Source: Paramacrobiotus metropolitanus (taxonomy: Eukaryota; Tardigrada; Eutardigrada; Parachela; Macrobiotidae). Taken from it: a DNA stretch of 64,000 nt. A program made the translations under genes and the position numbers. The notes below the pieces were generated by a model. It saw only the letters and a program-made list of their open reading frames with translations, was not told where the DNA came from and made no database searches. How positions within the stretch are numbered: position 1 is the stretch's first letter; each line of letters opens with the position of its first letter. Positions 54,687 through 64,000 of this stretch are shown here, one piece after another. The DNA lies in assembly GCF_019649055.1 (NCBI RefSeq), contig NW_026570379.1:1-64000 (forward strand), given 5' to 3'.

Positions 54687-55971
54687 TTACAGTCTGAACG
54701 TCGATGAGGGACATGTGCAAGAGGCCGTTGAATCAGTAGAGGGTGCGAGAGCCGGCACGGAGAAGGACACAGCGGACAAGGAAGCAGCCGGCGTTGAATC
54801 AGGCAAACTGCTCACTTCCTCTTTAAGCGGAAGAGCTGCGTTTTGTGAGAATCGTGTACACCTGTGTCTGCTTCTAAAATGGAAGATACATGTACAACCA
54901 ATCATGAAGTGCGCAGTCCATCCAAGCGTTATGGCAAGAAACCGTTGTCAGGGCACCCCGCCATTTCGCCGAAGATAACTAGCCGCTGGGTATTTCGGTC
55001 GGCTACATTTCACCGCAAAAACCAACTAGTTTTCATGGCTCACTAAAAGAGCCAAGAAAACTAAGAAAATCTAAACGCTCTCAAGACACCAAATACCGGC
55101 AAACACCGACCAACCAAGAAACCGGTAAAACCAACCGCGTCGCATTCTTCGCGACCATACGGCTTGCAGTGTAGTGCCAAACCGCAATGTTCCAGTGTCC
55201 GTATGACGCGCGGCGAATTCGAGTGCGCCGAAATGTGGCACAGCCATTTGTCCGGGTGCGGTCGCAGATGTAGAGAGTGCAAATCCCTTACCGGCATTGG
55301 GTACACCATTCCGCTCGACGGTCGATTCCCAGGACGTTTCTACATTTCGGTACTGCAAAATAAGAGAGGATGTTAACAGCTACGGCAAATATACAGATAA
55401 CAAACCTAAGAAACCAGGGAAACTTCTAATTTAAGGAACCTAAGAAAACATTTGGGAAAAAATAAGGAAATCTAAGCGACGCTAACCATCCGGCGTTCCC
55501 TTCTTCCTTCTGCGCTTTTTCTTGCCGCACTGCCAACAAGACCGAGCGTTGGCCTTAGGTGTCCACCCGGGATAGGTTTGCGCATGCTTTTTGCGCTCTT
55601 GTTGGCCCATTGCGTAATACTTAGTCTTCTCAGCGTCATCCAAAGAGAGCCACTAAACGTTAAGAGCCATTGCTAAACAAGATCTTCGACAACTACGACT
55701 GAGTCCGGACACCCATCTTCTCACCCAGAATGCGATTAATGGCCGCAGATTCGATGACCGGTTCGGTCAGCATGCATTCGGCTCGCACTTGGGCGCGCTG
55801 CTCCATCGTGTACAGGATGAAGGCGTTCAACGGTTTCTTGATGTAATTAGTTTTCTCTTCCTGTGCTCCGCGCCGGCTTTGCATCGCTGCTCTCCTGCTG
55901 GATGCCGGCGTAGACGGGGATGCAGCACGCTGTGGCGGCGAGGATGAACTGGCCATTCCGTTCGTCGACAA
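54687..55971 (-). CDS. Array unit U12: short-tail TCF/LEF-like protein, complete except for one splice site
   Basis: Exons 55717-55971, 55487-55652, 55292-55352 and 54687-54873 are open and phase-matched. The first ATG in frame is 55956-55954, giving about 217 residues. The lead is Ser/Pro/Arg-rich. The HMG box is good ([46 protein letters not shown]), with a four-residue insertion (P-V-I-E). [10 protein letters not shown] basic tail follows, then a C-clamp (one residue shorter before the first Cys, last Cys context R-H-R-C-T-R-F) and a tail ending TFRL. The donor after the first exon reads AT where the other units have GT, so the box may only be joined by a shifted donor or not at all. The next unit's 3' end lies about 300 bp upstream, which must hold the promoter. 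Confidence 0.65.
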
Positions 55972-56277
55972 CCTGTGTCAAGTCAGGAACCGCTCTCAAA
56001 ATTATTAATCATTAAAATTTACATGGGTAAGTTAAACAAATTTAAATTATGCTTAAATCAAGTGTAAAGTGAACGAAACTGGCAGCAACTCAGTGATCTT
56101 TAACCGACCAGTCTGCAATGGCCAAAGGTCACTTTGGCAACAATTCCTTTCCGCTTACACTCACTTTGGCTAGCGCCATCTGGGCCGCAAGCCTCTTTTA
56201 AATAATACTGATTTTAATTGACACGGTGCAAATGTTTACAAACCATAGTTATGTTTTCTATGTTGATGAAACGATAT

Positions 56278-56394
56278 TTACAGGCTAAGCGTTGATGAAG
56301 GAGATGTGCAGGAGGCCATTGAATCAGCGGACGGCGCAGGAACCGGCACAGAGGAGGCCACACGGGACACGGACACGCGCCGAATGCTGGCGTT
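56278..56394 (-). pseudogene. Array unit U13: last-exon remnant
   Basis: Only the tail of a last exon remains (stop at 56278, T-L-S-L end, P-A-P-S-A-D-S-M-A-S-C pattern). It is cut at about 56394 by a truncated RLE retrotransposon. No clamp, HMG or N-terminal exon follows, but an upstream module lies at 56810-57430. Confidence 0.75.
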
Positions 56395-56515
56395 GGCGAA
56401 ATCTGGCGTCAGCGCCTGCCGATCGAAATCCAACGAGGCAACGCGGCTTCCGTTCTGGGAACCACCCGATGGATGGAGCGGATAAAGTAGAAGAAATTTT
56501 GTTAATGTAATTCTG
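56395..56515 (+). mobile_element. Short 3' fragment of the RLE retrotransposon
   Basis: It reads R-Q-R-L-P-I-E-I-Q-R-G-N-A-A-S-V-L-G-T, as the polyprotein C-terminus, then shifts frame before E-E-I-L-L-M and stop. The junction with the U13 exon is abrupt. Confidence 0.8.
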
Positions 56516-56809
56516 TGTTTTGTTGCCAAACGTACATGTTGTAACTGGCTTGTACTAATATTTGGTGATCCGCGTTATTTCCCTGCTGCTCTGTCTGAAT
56601 TGTAGAACTTCAAAAATTGCTTTGGAAAACTGACCCATTGCCATTTAATCCGTTTAAACTAAGGAAGCTATATAGACCGATCTTTTAACACAGTGCCCGT
56701 CCGTACGAGTAAAGGATGACGGCATGCGCATGTAGCAGTAACACATGCTTCGCTTGGCACAACGTGCGTTCGCAAACTGTGCTGTTGGCTAATGCGGCCA
56801 GCACATGTT

Positions 56810-57430
56810 AATGAATGAGTAGAAAATAAAGCTCTTCGAATTAGGCGTTGTAGCCTAAGACCTGTTGCTTCCCAGCTTCCGTGCACATTTTTCCGGAACA
56901 AAGCAGGCTAGGAAGCTTTGACCGTGTCAAAACGGAACCGTGACTTAGGTTTCTCCGCACAGCGAGCCCTTTCTGAGCCGGCCAGCTGAGGCAGGTACAC
57001 ACCGCACCGAAGAAGCGTCGATAATAATAACCTGACAGGAAGCCAATCAGCGCCGGTTTGACCGGAATAAAATAGTAAAACAGTAAAAACGCAAATCACA
57101 CTTGTGTGTGAAAGTTAAAACACGGTCGAAATGGTTTTAAATTTTTTGCTGGTAAGCAGTCACTAACTGGGCTGCGACCATCAACTGATAGCTCCGAGCC
57201 GGCGGAAGCGGTTTGCAGTTGCGCTATCGACCGCTGGACAGCGAATTCCGCAACAGTTTTTTTAACGTGTTGTCTGGACAACGGAATCGAAGTGGCCACT
57301 GCGCATGCGCTTCGTACATCGGCGCGCTACACGCTGTGCCGTACATTCCATAGCAACGAACAGGATGATGTTTGTGTAAGAAAACGTGTATTAGCCGTTT
57401 GTGTAAGAAAACCTAAGAAACCTAAGAAAT
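56810..57430 (-). promoter_or_regulatory. Conserved upstream module of the array genes, copy 3
   Basis: Same order of elements as copies 1 and 2: a block from 'aagctcttcgaattaggcgtt', palindrome GTTGTCTGGACAAC (57269-57282), TGCGCATGCGC (57300-57310), CCATAGCAACGAAC (57348-57361), then CCTAAGAAA units. It would serve U13, whose exons are lost. Confidence 0.45.
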
Positions 57431-57604
57431 TCAACAGGGTACCGCTCAGTATCCCCACGTATCCTTATCGTGTCCGTCCCGTATCCCTGACGTATCCTGT
57501 TAATTTCCTTACGAGTAGGTTGGTTGGTAGAACTCATGTATGATACATAAGCGATAACTCCGAGAGAGTGGCTTGAAAGATTTATCGTGTATACGAACCG
57601 TGCC

Positions 57605-57870
57605 ATCGGCGATGTCGGTTCTTCGAACGCACATTGCGGCTTTGGACTAACGGAAGCCACGCCTGGTTGCAGGTCACTTGGATGAAAATAAGGTAACCGC
57701 TCTATTCCCCAACGGCTCCTGTACCCCTGCCGAATTTCTCCCACCTGGACCCAGGCGCACCGGGAGGGTAGTTGTCCCGGGTGGGATTTCGCGGTCCACG
57801 GACTGAACTTCACCCGACCGACAGACGGCTGCAGCTCAATCCGTGGGCCGCACAATCCGGACTCCATTGC
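57605..57870 (+). rRNA. 5.8S rRNA 3' end and ITS2-like fragment
   Basis: The stretch from about 57617 (CTTCGAACGCACATTGCGGC, then 'ggaagccacgcctgg') matches the universally conserved 3' part of 5.8S rRNA. GC-rich, ITS2-like sequence follows to about 57870. The 5' part of 5.8S and any 28S start are absent, so this is a displaced scrap of rDNA and no working gene. Confidence 0.6.
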
Positions 57871-60268
57871 CTCATATAACGGTCAAATGAGAAATGAACA
57901 CCACTTTAAATCACCAGGTGAAAGAGGCGCTCGATACGCTCCTTCCCGTAATAAACAGGCCGCACATCACTGTTTATTATAAATATTCAAATCCATCCAA
58001 TCCGCATCACTGCGATTTGATGTCAGCAACTTTTAAGCATTTTGGCAAAACAACAGAGAAAACGACGGCTGTGGGATAAGAAACAGCATCTCGACGGAAA
58101 ACCAACATCGAGAATTAGAGTATGTCCGCCAAATGCCAAGCACCGTATGTTAGCGTTCAGCGGCGATCCGGGATCCGGAAGATGTGAGCAGTGTGCACTG
58201 CGCATATATGCCGGCGACAATCAATCTATACAGTGAAAACAAGGCTTGAAATTTCCTTGTGCGTCCGCACAACCGATCGATTTTCACTGAGATCTGTGCG
58301 GAGACGTTACGAGCGCATCAAGAATACTTTCCAGTATATTCTTATTAGCTCTTGTTTTTGCGGAACGATTTCGCCAGTGATTAATCACGTCGGTTATGTT
58401 GTATTTCATTCGAACAGATAAACTGGAAGGTTTTGTGTTTGGTTTCCACTTTTCGGTCGTACTTCGCCCGGTCACAAGCCATTTATTATTTTACTGGTTT
58501 TTTTAGAAAAAGGTTGACTACTTGTGCTTCCCAATGGGAAACATAAAAAAATACGAAAACAGCAGAGAATATCTGGTCTGCTGTGCTGTGTACACCGGTC
58601 CTCAATTTGTTTCTGCAGATTTTTGTTAGCGGATACTGAAGGATATTTTACACTGCTAATCCGCCGTGGTCAGCAATTAAATGTTCATACCGGGTAACGT
58701 TGTCGCTCGTTCTATTTGGCGCTATTCGGATTTTCGGACTAATATGAAAACGTAATTAAATTTTACAGACCCAACAACATGTACAAACACAGCGCCGCAC
58801 AGATAACCGAAAGTACATGACATACAAAAACCACAAGTAAATTGCATTAAAAGAAGCCGGAAGAATAAAGGTCATATTACAGGAAAAAAAAACACCGTTT
58901 TGCTTCGTTTCCCGACGATCAGATTTACTATCACCACGATCGTCGGCACCGCGTTCACGTAAGCGCCGCCGGCGAGAGGTTACTGTCCAGCGAGCCCTTG
59001 CGTGTGTCCCAAAGGTCACCCTTGAAGGGATGGTGGAAGGAGCCGCGCTTCAGCATGGCCTTGATGAGGATCAGATGAAGAACCCTTTTTTTCTGTTCGC
59101 CTCTGCCGCATAATATTAAATCCTTCTAAATATTGAAAGCCTACTCGTATGAAGGGAAAAAAGCAAAGCTCGCAAAAATTCGACAGGACATGTGGAATGT
59201 ATGCAAGCGTTGTTTGTTTTCCGTTCACAAGAGTCCAGTCGCAATGCTTTTCCCCAGGACTGTCTGTCCGTTCCGTCGACTCTAGCACGCGCCGCAGCCG
59301 CTCCGTCACCAGGATGACAAATCCGACGAATAAGCAGGATGAAGAGTTAGAGTATGTCCGCCAGTCTGTCTGTTGGCGTTGAGCGGCGATCGATGATCGG
59401 GCCGGTGTGTGACGGTGTGCAGTGTGCCTGCCGGCCGAATACGAAGCGGACGGCGATTCGCGGGCAGGCAGGTTCGAGGCGGAATTAACCCAGCAATACA
59501 GCGGAAAGGGGAGTCATGCGTTGTCGGGCGGCTACAGTGTCAGTATCGGTGTGCTGTAACGGTTAGTGTATGCTGTCACTGATGCAGTATACTTCTACTT
59601 CATAAAATGAGGCAGCCAAATTAATGTGGTTATTTTCCTTTGATCGATAAATCTCAAGCCACTTAATACCCACTACCTGGTGCCTAGTTTCACTCGTAGC
59701 GATGACTACATTAATTTCGGCCTAGTAAATTAATGACTATACGGCTGATTAGTACGAGGTACACGCTGGACGGCTTTACTCATACTTGCGATTACTTATT
59801 CCCTTGCATAGACGGATTTAGCGATTTTTTGACTCTGAACCCTTTTTTGTTTTGCGTGTTATTGCAATCCGATCGCCAAAGTGTCAGGGCAGACAGCTCT
59901 GTGCACACGACAGCCGCCCAGACCGTCGCCTACCGGGTCGGCTCAAGCTCTAGCACACATATCCTTGATCTCCGCCAACAGTTGTGGTAATGGGATTTAA
60001 TCATGGGGAAACGAAGCAGAACGGCGTCATTTCCTGTGGGATGCCTTTGATCTTCCGGCTTCTATCACTACTGTTTAATTATGTTTCTTGTATGTCATGT
60101 ACGTACTGTCGGTTATCTATGCGCCACTGCGTTTGCACCCGTTGGGTTCTATAACAAAGTTATATTAACGGGACTAATGTCGACTGGACTGAAAACGACT
60201 GGATTAATATAAATTTGCTATAACGAAGACTGGCGAGTGTGCTTGTAGGGGAACATGCAACATGAACA
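57871..60268. other. Unassigned region
   Basis: At about 59405-59510 is the second copy of the dispersed repeat seen at 20865-20990. On the minus strand near 58985-59080, H-L-I-L-I-K-A-M-L-K-R-G-S-F-H-H-P-F-K-G-D-L-W-D looks protein-like and may be an exon, but I cannot place its ends. No other support for genes. Confidence 0.35.
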
Positions 60269-60359
60269 TGACGCCGTTACAAGAACACTCGCAAGAAAGA
60301 AAGGGCCATGGATCATCCATGGCCCTTTCTTTCTTGCGAGTGTTCTTGTAACGGCGTCA
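60269..60359. repeat. Perfect 91-bp palindrome
   Basis: Two 45-bp arms are exact reverse complements around a single C at 60314; the mirror stops at 60268/60360. The arms read TGACGCCGTTACAAGAACAC... and contain a pyrimidine run. Sequence to the right (60360-60600, plus) has a Ser/Pro-rich open frame ending R-R-M-A-V-V-R-Q that I cannot assign. Confidence 0.95.
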
Positions 60360-60764
60360 CATCCATGATGGATGTGAGCTCCACACTTGGAACGGGGCCA
60401 GCACCTGTTCTGCCGCTGGTTCCGGAACCAACTAGTGGCTCCGAAACCAGCTGCGGGACAGGTTATTCCCGATCCGTCGCCCGCGCCTCCAACGCTTCCG
60501 GCCCGCGCAGCGTATCGGCGGTCCAGATCCGTCACGAGATGACCCAAGAGCTTGTTTACCATGAGGACTATAGGAGGCGCATGGCAGTGGTTCGACAGTG
60601 ACGCCTCCAATCCGTCAACACACCTGTAAGAGGTACGTCGACATGTTCGTGTTCTCTGGTTCGGGGCTAATAGTGTCCGCATGCATTGCTTGGAAACAGG
60701 CGCTCCATGGATTTCCCAGCCATGAATGATGCGGCGTCAACACTGTGGCTGGAAGTGTACAAAC

Positions 60765-61122
60765 CCGTGTGTACATTCATGTGTGTACCAAAATTCTCAT
60801 TATGGAACGATCTTTAAATTTTGCACATTAAAGCACGTATGAAGATCGTTTTTACACCGAGTCGTTCGCTGTAAAAACGGTCTGCATGCATATGTGCGTT
60901 AGCATGCAAAATTTGGAGACGATTGGTTGATAACAAGCTTTTTGGTACACCTGAATGCATTTAAACTTTTTGGAATTTTCTTACAGTCATAACTCCCGAA
61001 CCGGATACCGCACGCACAAACGGTTCACGCTTATGCATACCAATCATCTCGCTACAGAATGTCATAAAACAAAGCAAAAAGGTGTTTGGGAGTGCGCGAA
61101 AGCGAAAGTTTTTATGCGTGTA
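60765..61122. mobile_element. TTAA fold-back MITE, copy F (partial)
   Basis: A shortened left arm ('gtgtaccaaaattctcattatgg') and a longer right arm with 'gaatgcatttaaac' and 'aactcccgaaccgga' remain. The centre is mostly deleted. Confidence 0.7.
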
Positions 61123-62736
61123 CCTTTCTTATGAAGCAATCAGAAGCTTTTAACAGTACATGCAGAGTGTAATTTTTATATATGGAATTCCAAATACCGT
61201 ACTAGTATACTAGTAATCCAAGAATTTATTTTGCGAATTATCTTTTTCTAGTGGGCCCTGCAAATTGCGCGGAATATATCGGCTAAGAATCGTTCACTTC
61301 ATTCGGAAGCGTATAAGGATTAACAAGGAAGTTCAACCAAGCTTAAATCAAGTTGTTACAACTAAATGCGTGCTCTAGTCTTCATACGATTGTGCAGTAA
61401 GTGCGGTACTGCCGCGCCCTTTCCACAAATCTTGGCCCATGTAATCCGTGCCCAAACCGCTCTACCGTAAGTAATGCCAATACGGTATTGGCAATACCTG
61501 TTTTTTTTACACTTAAACCTGCCCATTGTAAAATATATGCGATTACTGAATCAAAAGTTTATGCACTCGGCGTTATTTTTTAAAAAAAACTAGTTCTGCT
61601 CTGGTACTAGACTAGTGGGCATGCATTTGACTTTTTTCGCATTCGGTAATTTTACTACAGGTTTTTTTTATCAAAATGTCGCGGCTTTACATTTATTGAA
61701 GAAAGGTTTTCGATGGCATATTTACGGCGGCTTTTCACTATCCAATGGCAGAGTTGATGTAATAAGTAGGTTGCGTTTTGCACGGCCTCACGATTACACT
61801 GTAACGGCAAAATTAACGAAGGTTTTAGCGTTGTAATATAACGTTCCGTTAATTCGAAGAGGAGGTTGCGTTATAAACTGAACAATTTACTGCTCCTGCT
61901 ATTAACGTGAGGAACTAGATATCAAATCTCCGTCCAATAATATTTCGTGCAATTTCAAAAAATTCGTTTGCCAGCGTAATTCGTAAAAATAGCCAAAATT
62001 AAATGATCATTTTTATATGGTACACCTATACAGGTTAGAAAGTAATGCGGTTAAAGTTTCGCGCAGACGTTTAAAGAGCAGTCATTCCATTCGAGAATGC
62101 GTGACTTGCAGTTGCACTTGAGAGATGGTTAACATGCACAGTACAGGCTACACAGTTGCTGTAGAATAGAACATTACTAAATAAGCAAACATACGATCAC
62201 CTCGAGGTATGAGCGCTATAGGGACGCCTGTTCCTCGGCCAGAATCAGGCCTGTCGACTTCCGAGCCGCTGCTCGTACACCCCACGGTCCCTCCGAGGCC
62301 GCTCCCTTTTCGGCCAGGAAAGTAGGGATGAAAATGCCAGCCGAAAATCCCAAATGGGATTGTCAGCTGGTATCTTCCTCCACACCTTCACCCCGCGGGC
62401 CTCCAACAGGTTAATTAAGTTCCTAACCAAATTGCTAAATTAGGAAACGCCTATTTGCTGGCAGTTGCGGAAGATGTATACCGTGATTGTGCGCGTACAG
62501 CGTGCAGTCTGGCTGGGCGCTCGGACACTTACTCTTCCCGGGAATGAAGCGAAATTTGATAGAACGGAAGAGTTATCGATACCATCATATTTCGCCTTTT
62601 TCCCTGGCTTCCCCTCCATCAAAATGCTATCCGCACTCCCTCCTCCAGGGATGATCTTCACCAATTCCCTTTTAGGAACAAGCTCACCGAGAAGCTGCGA
62701 CACGCCACTAGTAGACGTTCTTTGGCGGCGCCGAAG
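61123..62736. other. Spacer, nothing assigned
   Basis: AT-rich to about 62200, more balanced after. Several open frames of 60-100 codons (61615, 62245 minus, 62465) have no motif and no splice support. Confidence 0.3.
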
Positions 62737-62812
62737 AACGCCTCCTGCTGTATCCTCGCCATAACTCTGCGTAAAGACGTTCTATGGCGAATATACAGCA
62801 GGAGACGGCGTT
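62737..62812. repeat. 76-nt hairpin
   Basis: Arm 62737-62763 (AACGCCTCCTGCTGTATCCT...) pairs with 62783-62812 (...ATACAGCAGGAGACGGCGTT) with a few mismatches and a 19-nt loop. Confidence 0.6.
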
Positions 62813-62865
62813 AACGTTAGCACCAACTGCCTCAATCCCTCAACACGATCATTCCCGTTACTACT

Positions 62866-62926
62866 GTTATGAGCATTGATGCGGTTGCAAATATGCAAGC
62901 GCCGCATCAGTGCTACTGCTCATAAC
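62866..62926. repeat. 61-nt hairpin
   Basis: GTTATGAGCATTGATGCGG pairs with CCGCATCAGTGCTACTGCTC and the following ATAAC, with a bulge of about six bases. It lies 54 nt after the previous hairpin. Confidence 0.5.
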
Positions 62927-63221
62927 ACTAGTAAAACCAGATTCCGCATCGCTGCGTTGGCGTTAATGAGTTCTAATTATTGTGGCAACAGATGAAACAG
63001 CTGCTTGCACTGGGGGATGGGAAACGGAAAACCCTGATAAACGAATTAGAGATCTAAGCCTCCGTTAACTTCCGCTCCCGGCCGATCGATTATCCGAAAG
63101 CTGTGCGACGGCATGCACTGTGCATGCAACGAGAGCGGCGCTGTAGAATGTCTTTTACGAGCGCCGAGGATGAGAAGCAATCGACGCTACTGGGGAGTAT
63201 AATAACTTGTTGAATTTTATA

Positions 63222-63667
63222 ATGAACCAGTTAGCGCTGGCTGCACACCCTGAGCTATCCCGGGGACTGACAGAGCATCCGCATCTACCTCCAGATGTAT
63301 GTCGATCATACGCTGAGCCTTTGGGAAATGCAGACTACCGGTATGTACAAGATTGTACGGTAATTCCTTTCTCATCAACACAGCGACAAATATAAATTTA
63401 ATCGTTTTCAGCGCCAACTTCCCGCTCAATACGTGCTTTTTTTGCACCTTGAGAACAGAAATGACGCGACAAGTTTGCACTACGTACTGTACGTGACGCT
63501 TTAGTACGTGTTAATGCAGGTTCAGCGGGTTTCATCCGGATGGAGAAGCAAAAGTGTGGGATGACGTCGATTTGCGGGTGGTTGATCTATCCACATGGAG
63601 CCAACTGGCAATATACGGGACAAACGAGGCGTTCCTAGTGTGCAATCATGGAACAGCGTCCCGGTGA
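63222..63667 (+). CDS. Small two-exon gene, function unknown
   Basis: Exon 1 63222-63340 starts M-N-Q-L-A-L-A-A-H-P-E-L-S-R-G-L and ends in phase 2 at a donor CCGGTATGT. Exon 2 63520-63667 starts after ATGCAG in the matching phase and reads F-S-G-F-H-P-D-G-E-A-K-V-W-D-D-V-D-L-R-V-V-D to C-N-H-G-T-A-S-R and stop. Total 88 residues. The second exon is strongly protein-like. Upstream exons are possible. I do not recognise the family. Confidence 0.5.
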
Positions 63668-64000
63668 TCTAGGTGATGGGGAAAGTCTGTCCTGATTATT
63701 ACTGCCACGGCCGGAAACGATGCTGGCCGAGGACGCTCTTACTGACGTAACCCAATTAATGAACGTAACAACGGAAGTTCACGGCATGTTTAATGACAAG
63801 AATACTCTAATGCAAGACAAGGAGCAAGTTTTGGGCAAGAGTTTAACAAGCTGAACAAGCTGATCAAGCTGGCGCAAGCTGTAGCAAGATGAGTACAAGA
63901 ACGAATTGTAGGAATTGTAACGAAGGACAGCTAGCCGGTAAAACAAAGAGAATTCATAACGTAGTGAGGAATCATAACTGGGTGGTCTTATGGGTTGTAC
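63668..64000. other. Nothing assigned to the right edge
   Basis: The stretch includes a run of 'aagctg/caag' words (about 63835-63895) of low complexity. No exon is supported. Confidence 0.3.

Noticed and set aside
57391-57867. 158-codon minus-strand frame at 57391-57867
   Set aside because: It overlaps the 5.8S/ITS2-like fragment and the upstream module, neither of which is coding.

Overview
The window is animal nuclear DNA. It has short introns with GT/AG ends, non-LTR and LTR retrotransposons, fold-back and hAT-type miniature elements, secreted immunoglobulin-like genes, and a 5.8S/ITS2-like rDNA scrap. I read it as an invertebrate, possibly a small-genome ecdysozoan such as a tardigrade. 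That is a guess; the rDNA scrap at about 57.6 kb would settle it.

The main content, about 1.4-28.2 kb and 49.4-56.4 kb, is a tandem head-to-tail array of at least thirteen minus-strand units, called U1 to U13 here. Each derives from one small TCF/LEF-type transcription factor gene. Read 5' to 3' on the minus strand, a full unit has an N-terminal exon, a first HMG-box exon (IKKPLNAF...ILGEK), a second HMG-box exon (WxSLDxAEKxKYYAMA...YPGW plus a basic tail), a 61-64 nt exon with the first half of a C-clamp, and a last exon that completes the C-clamp and adds a Ser/Pro/Ala-rich tail. The C-clamp spacing is C-X12-C-X2-C-X5-C, as I recall it for TCF proteins. No beta-catenin-binding N-terminus is visible. 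U8 (27112-28210) is open across five phase-matched exons (215 aa). U5 and U7 are also open, U12 nearly so. The others are frameshifted, recombined, deleted or broken by transposons. The array continues past the left edge.

Mobile elements have shaped the array. An RLE-type non-LTR retrotransposon (2055-5274, 9-bp TSD) sits beside the 5' splice site of the U1 C-clamp intron. A gag-only LTR retrotransposon (16261-17562, LTRs differing at one base, 5-bp TSD) sits next to the 3' splice site of the U5 C-clamp exon. Further 5'-truncated RLE copies lie at 5.9, 42.3 and 56.4 kb. TTAA-flanked fold-back elements of about 0.67 kb occur in several copies, and one hAT-type MITE with an 8-bp TSD lies at 48.5 kb.

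Between the two parts of the array (29-49 kb) lie mostly non-array sequences: a two-exon secreted two-Ig-domain gene (33638-35200, minus), an uncharacterised gene with one frameshift (37413-38254, minus), a divergent FMRP-like Tudor/KH exon (39475-40361, minus), a Cys-rich coding remnant cut by a retrotransposon (41.7-42.3 kb) and a signal-peptide exon (45362). A GC-rich pseudogene related to the Ig gene lies at 50.0 kb, fused next to an array scar. The right end (57-64 kb) has the rDNA scrap, hairpins including a perfect 91-bp palindrome, and a small two-exon gene at 63.2 kb.

The units share more than exons: an upstream module with a GTTGTCNNGACAAC palindrome and an NRF-1-like site, a conserved intron block, and arrays of a decamer that reads on the coding strand as repeated 3' splice-site-like sequence. 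Together these suggest a rapidly duplicating family of short, possibly dominant-negative TCF-like DNA-binding proteins.
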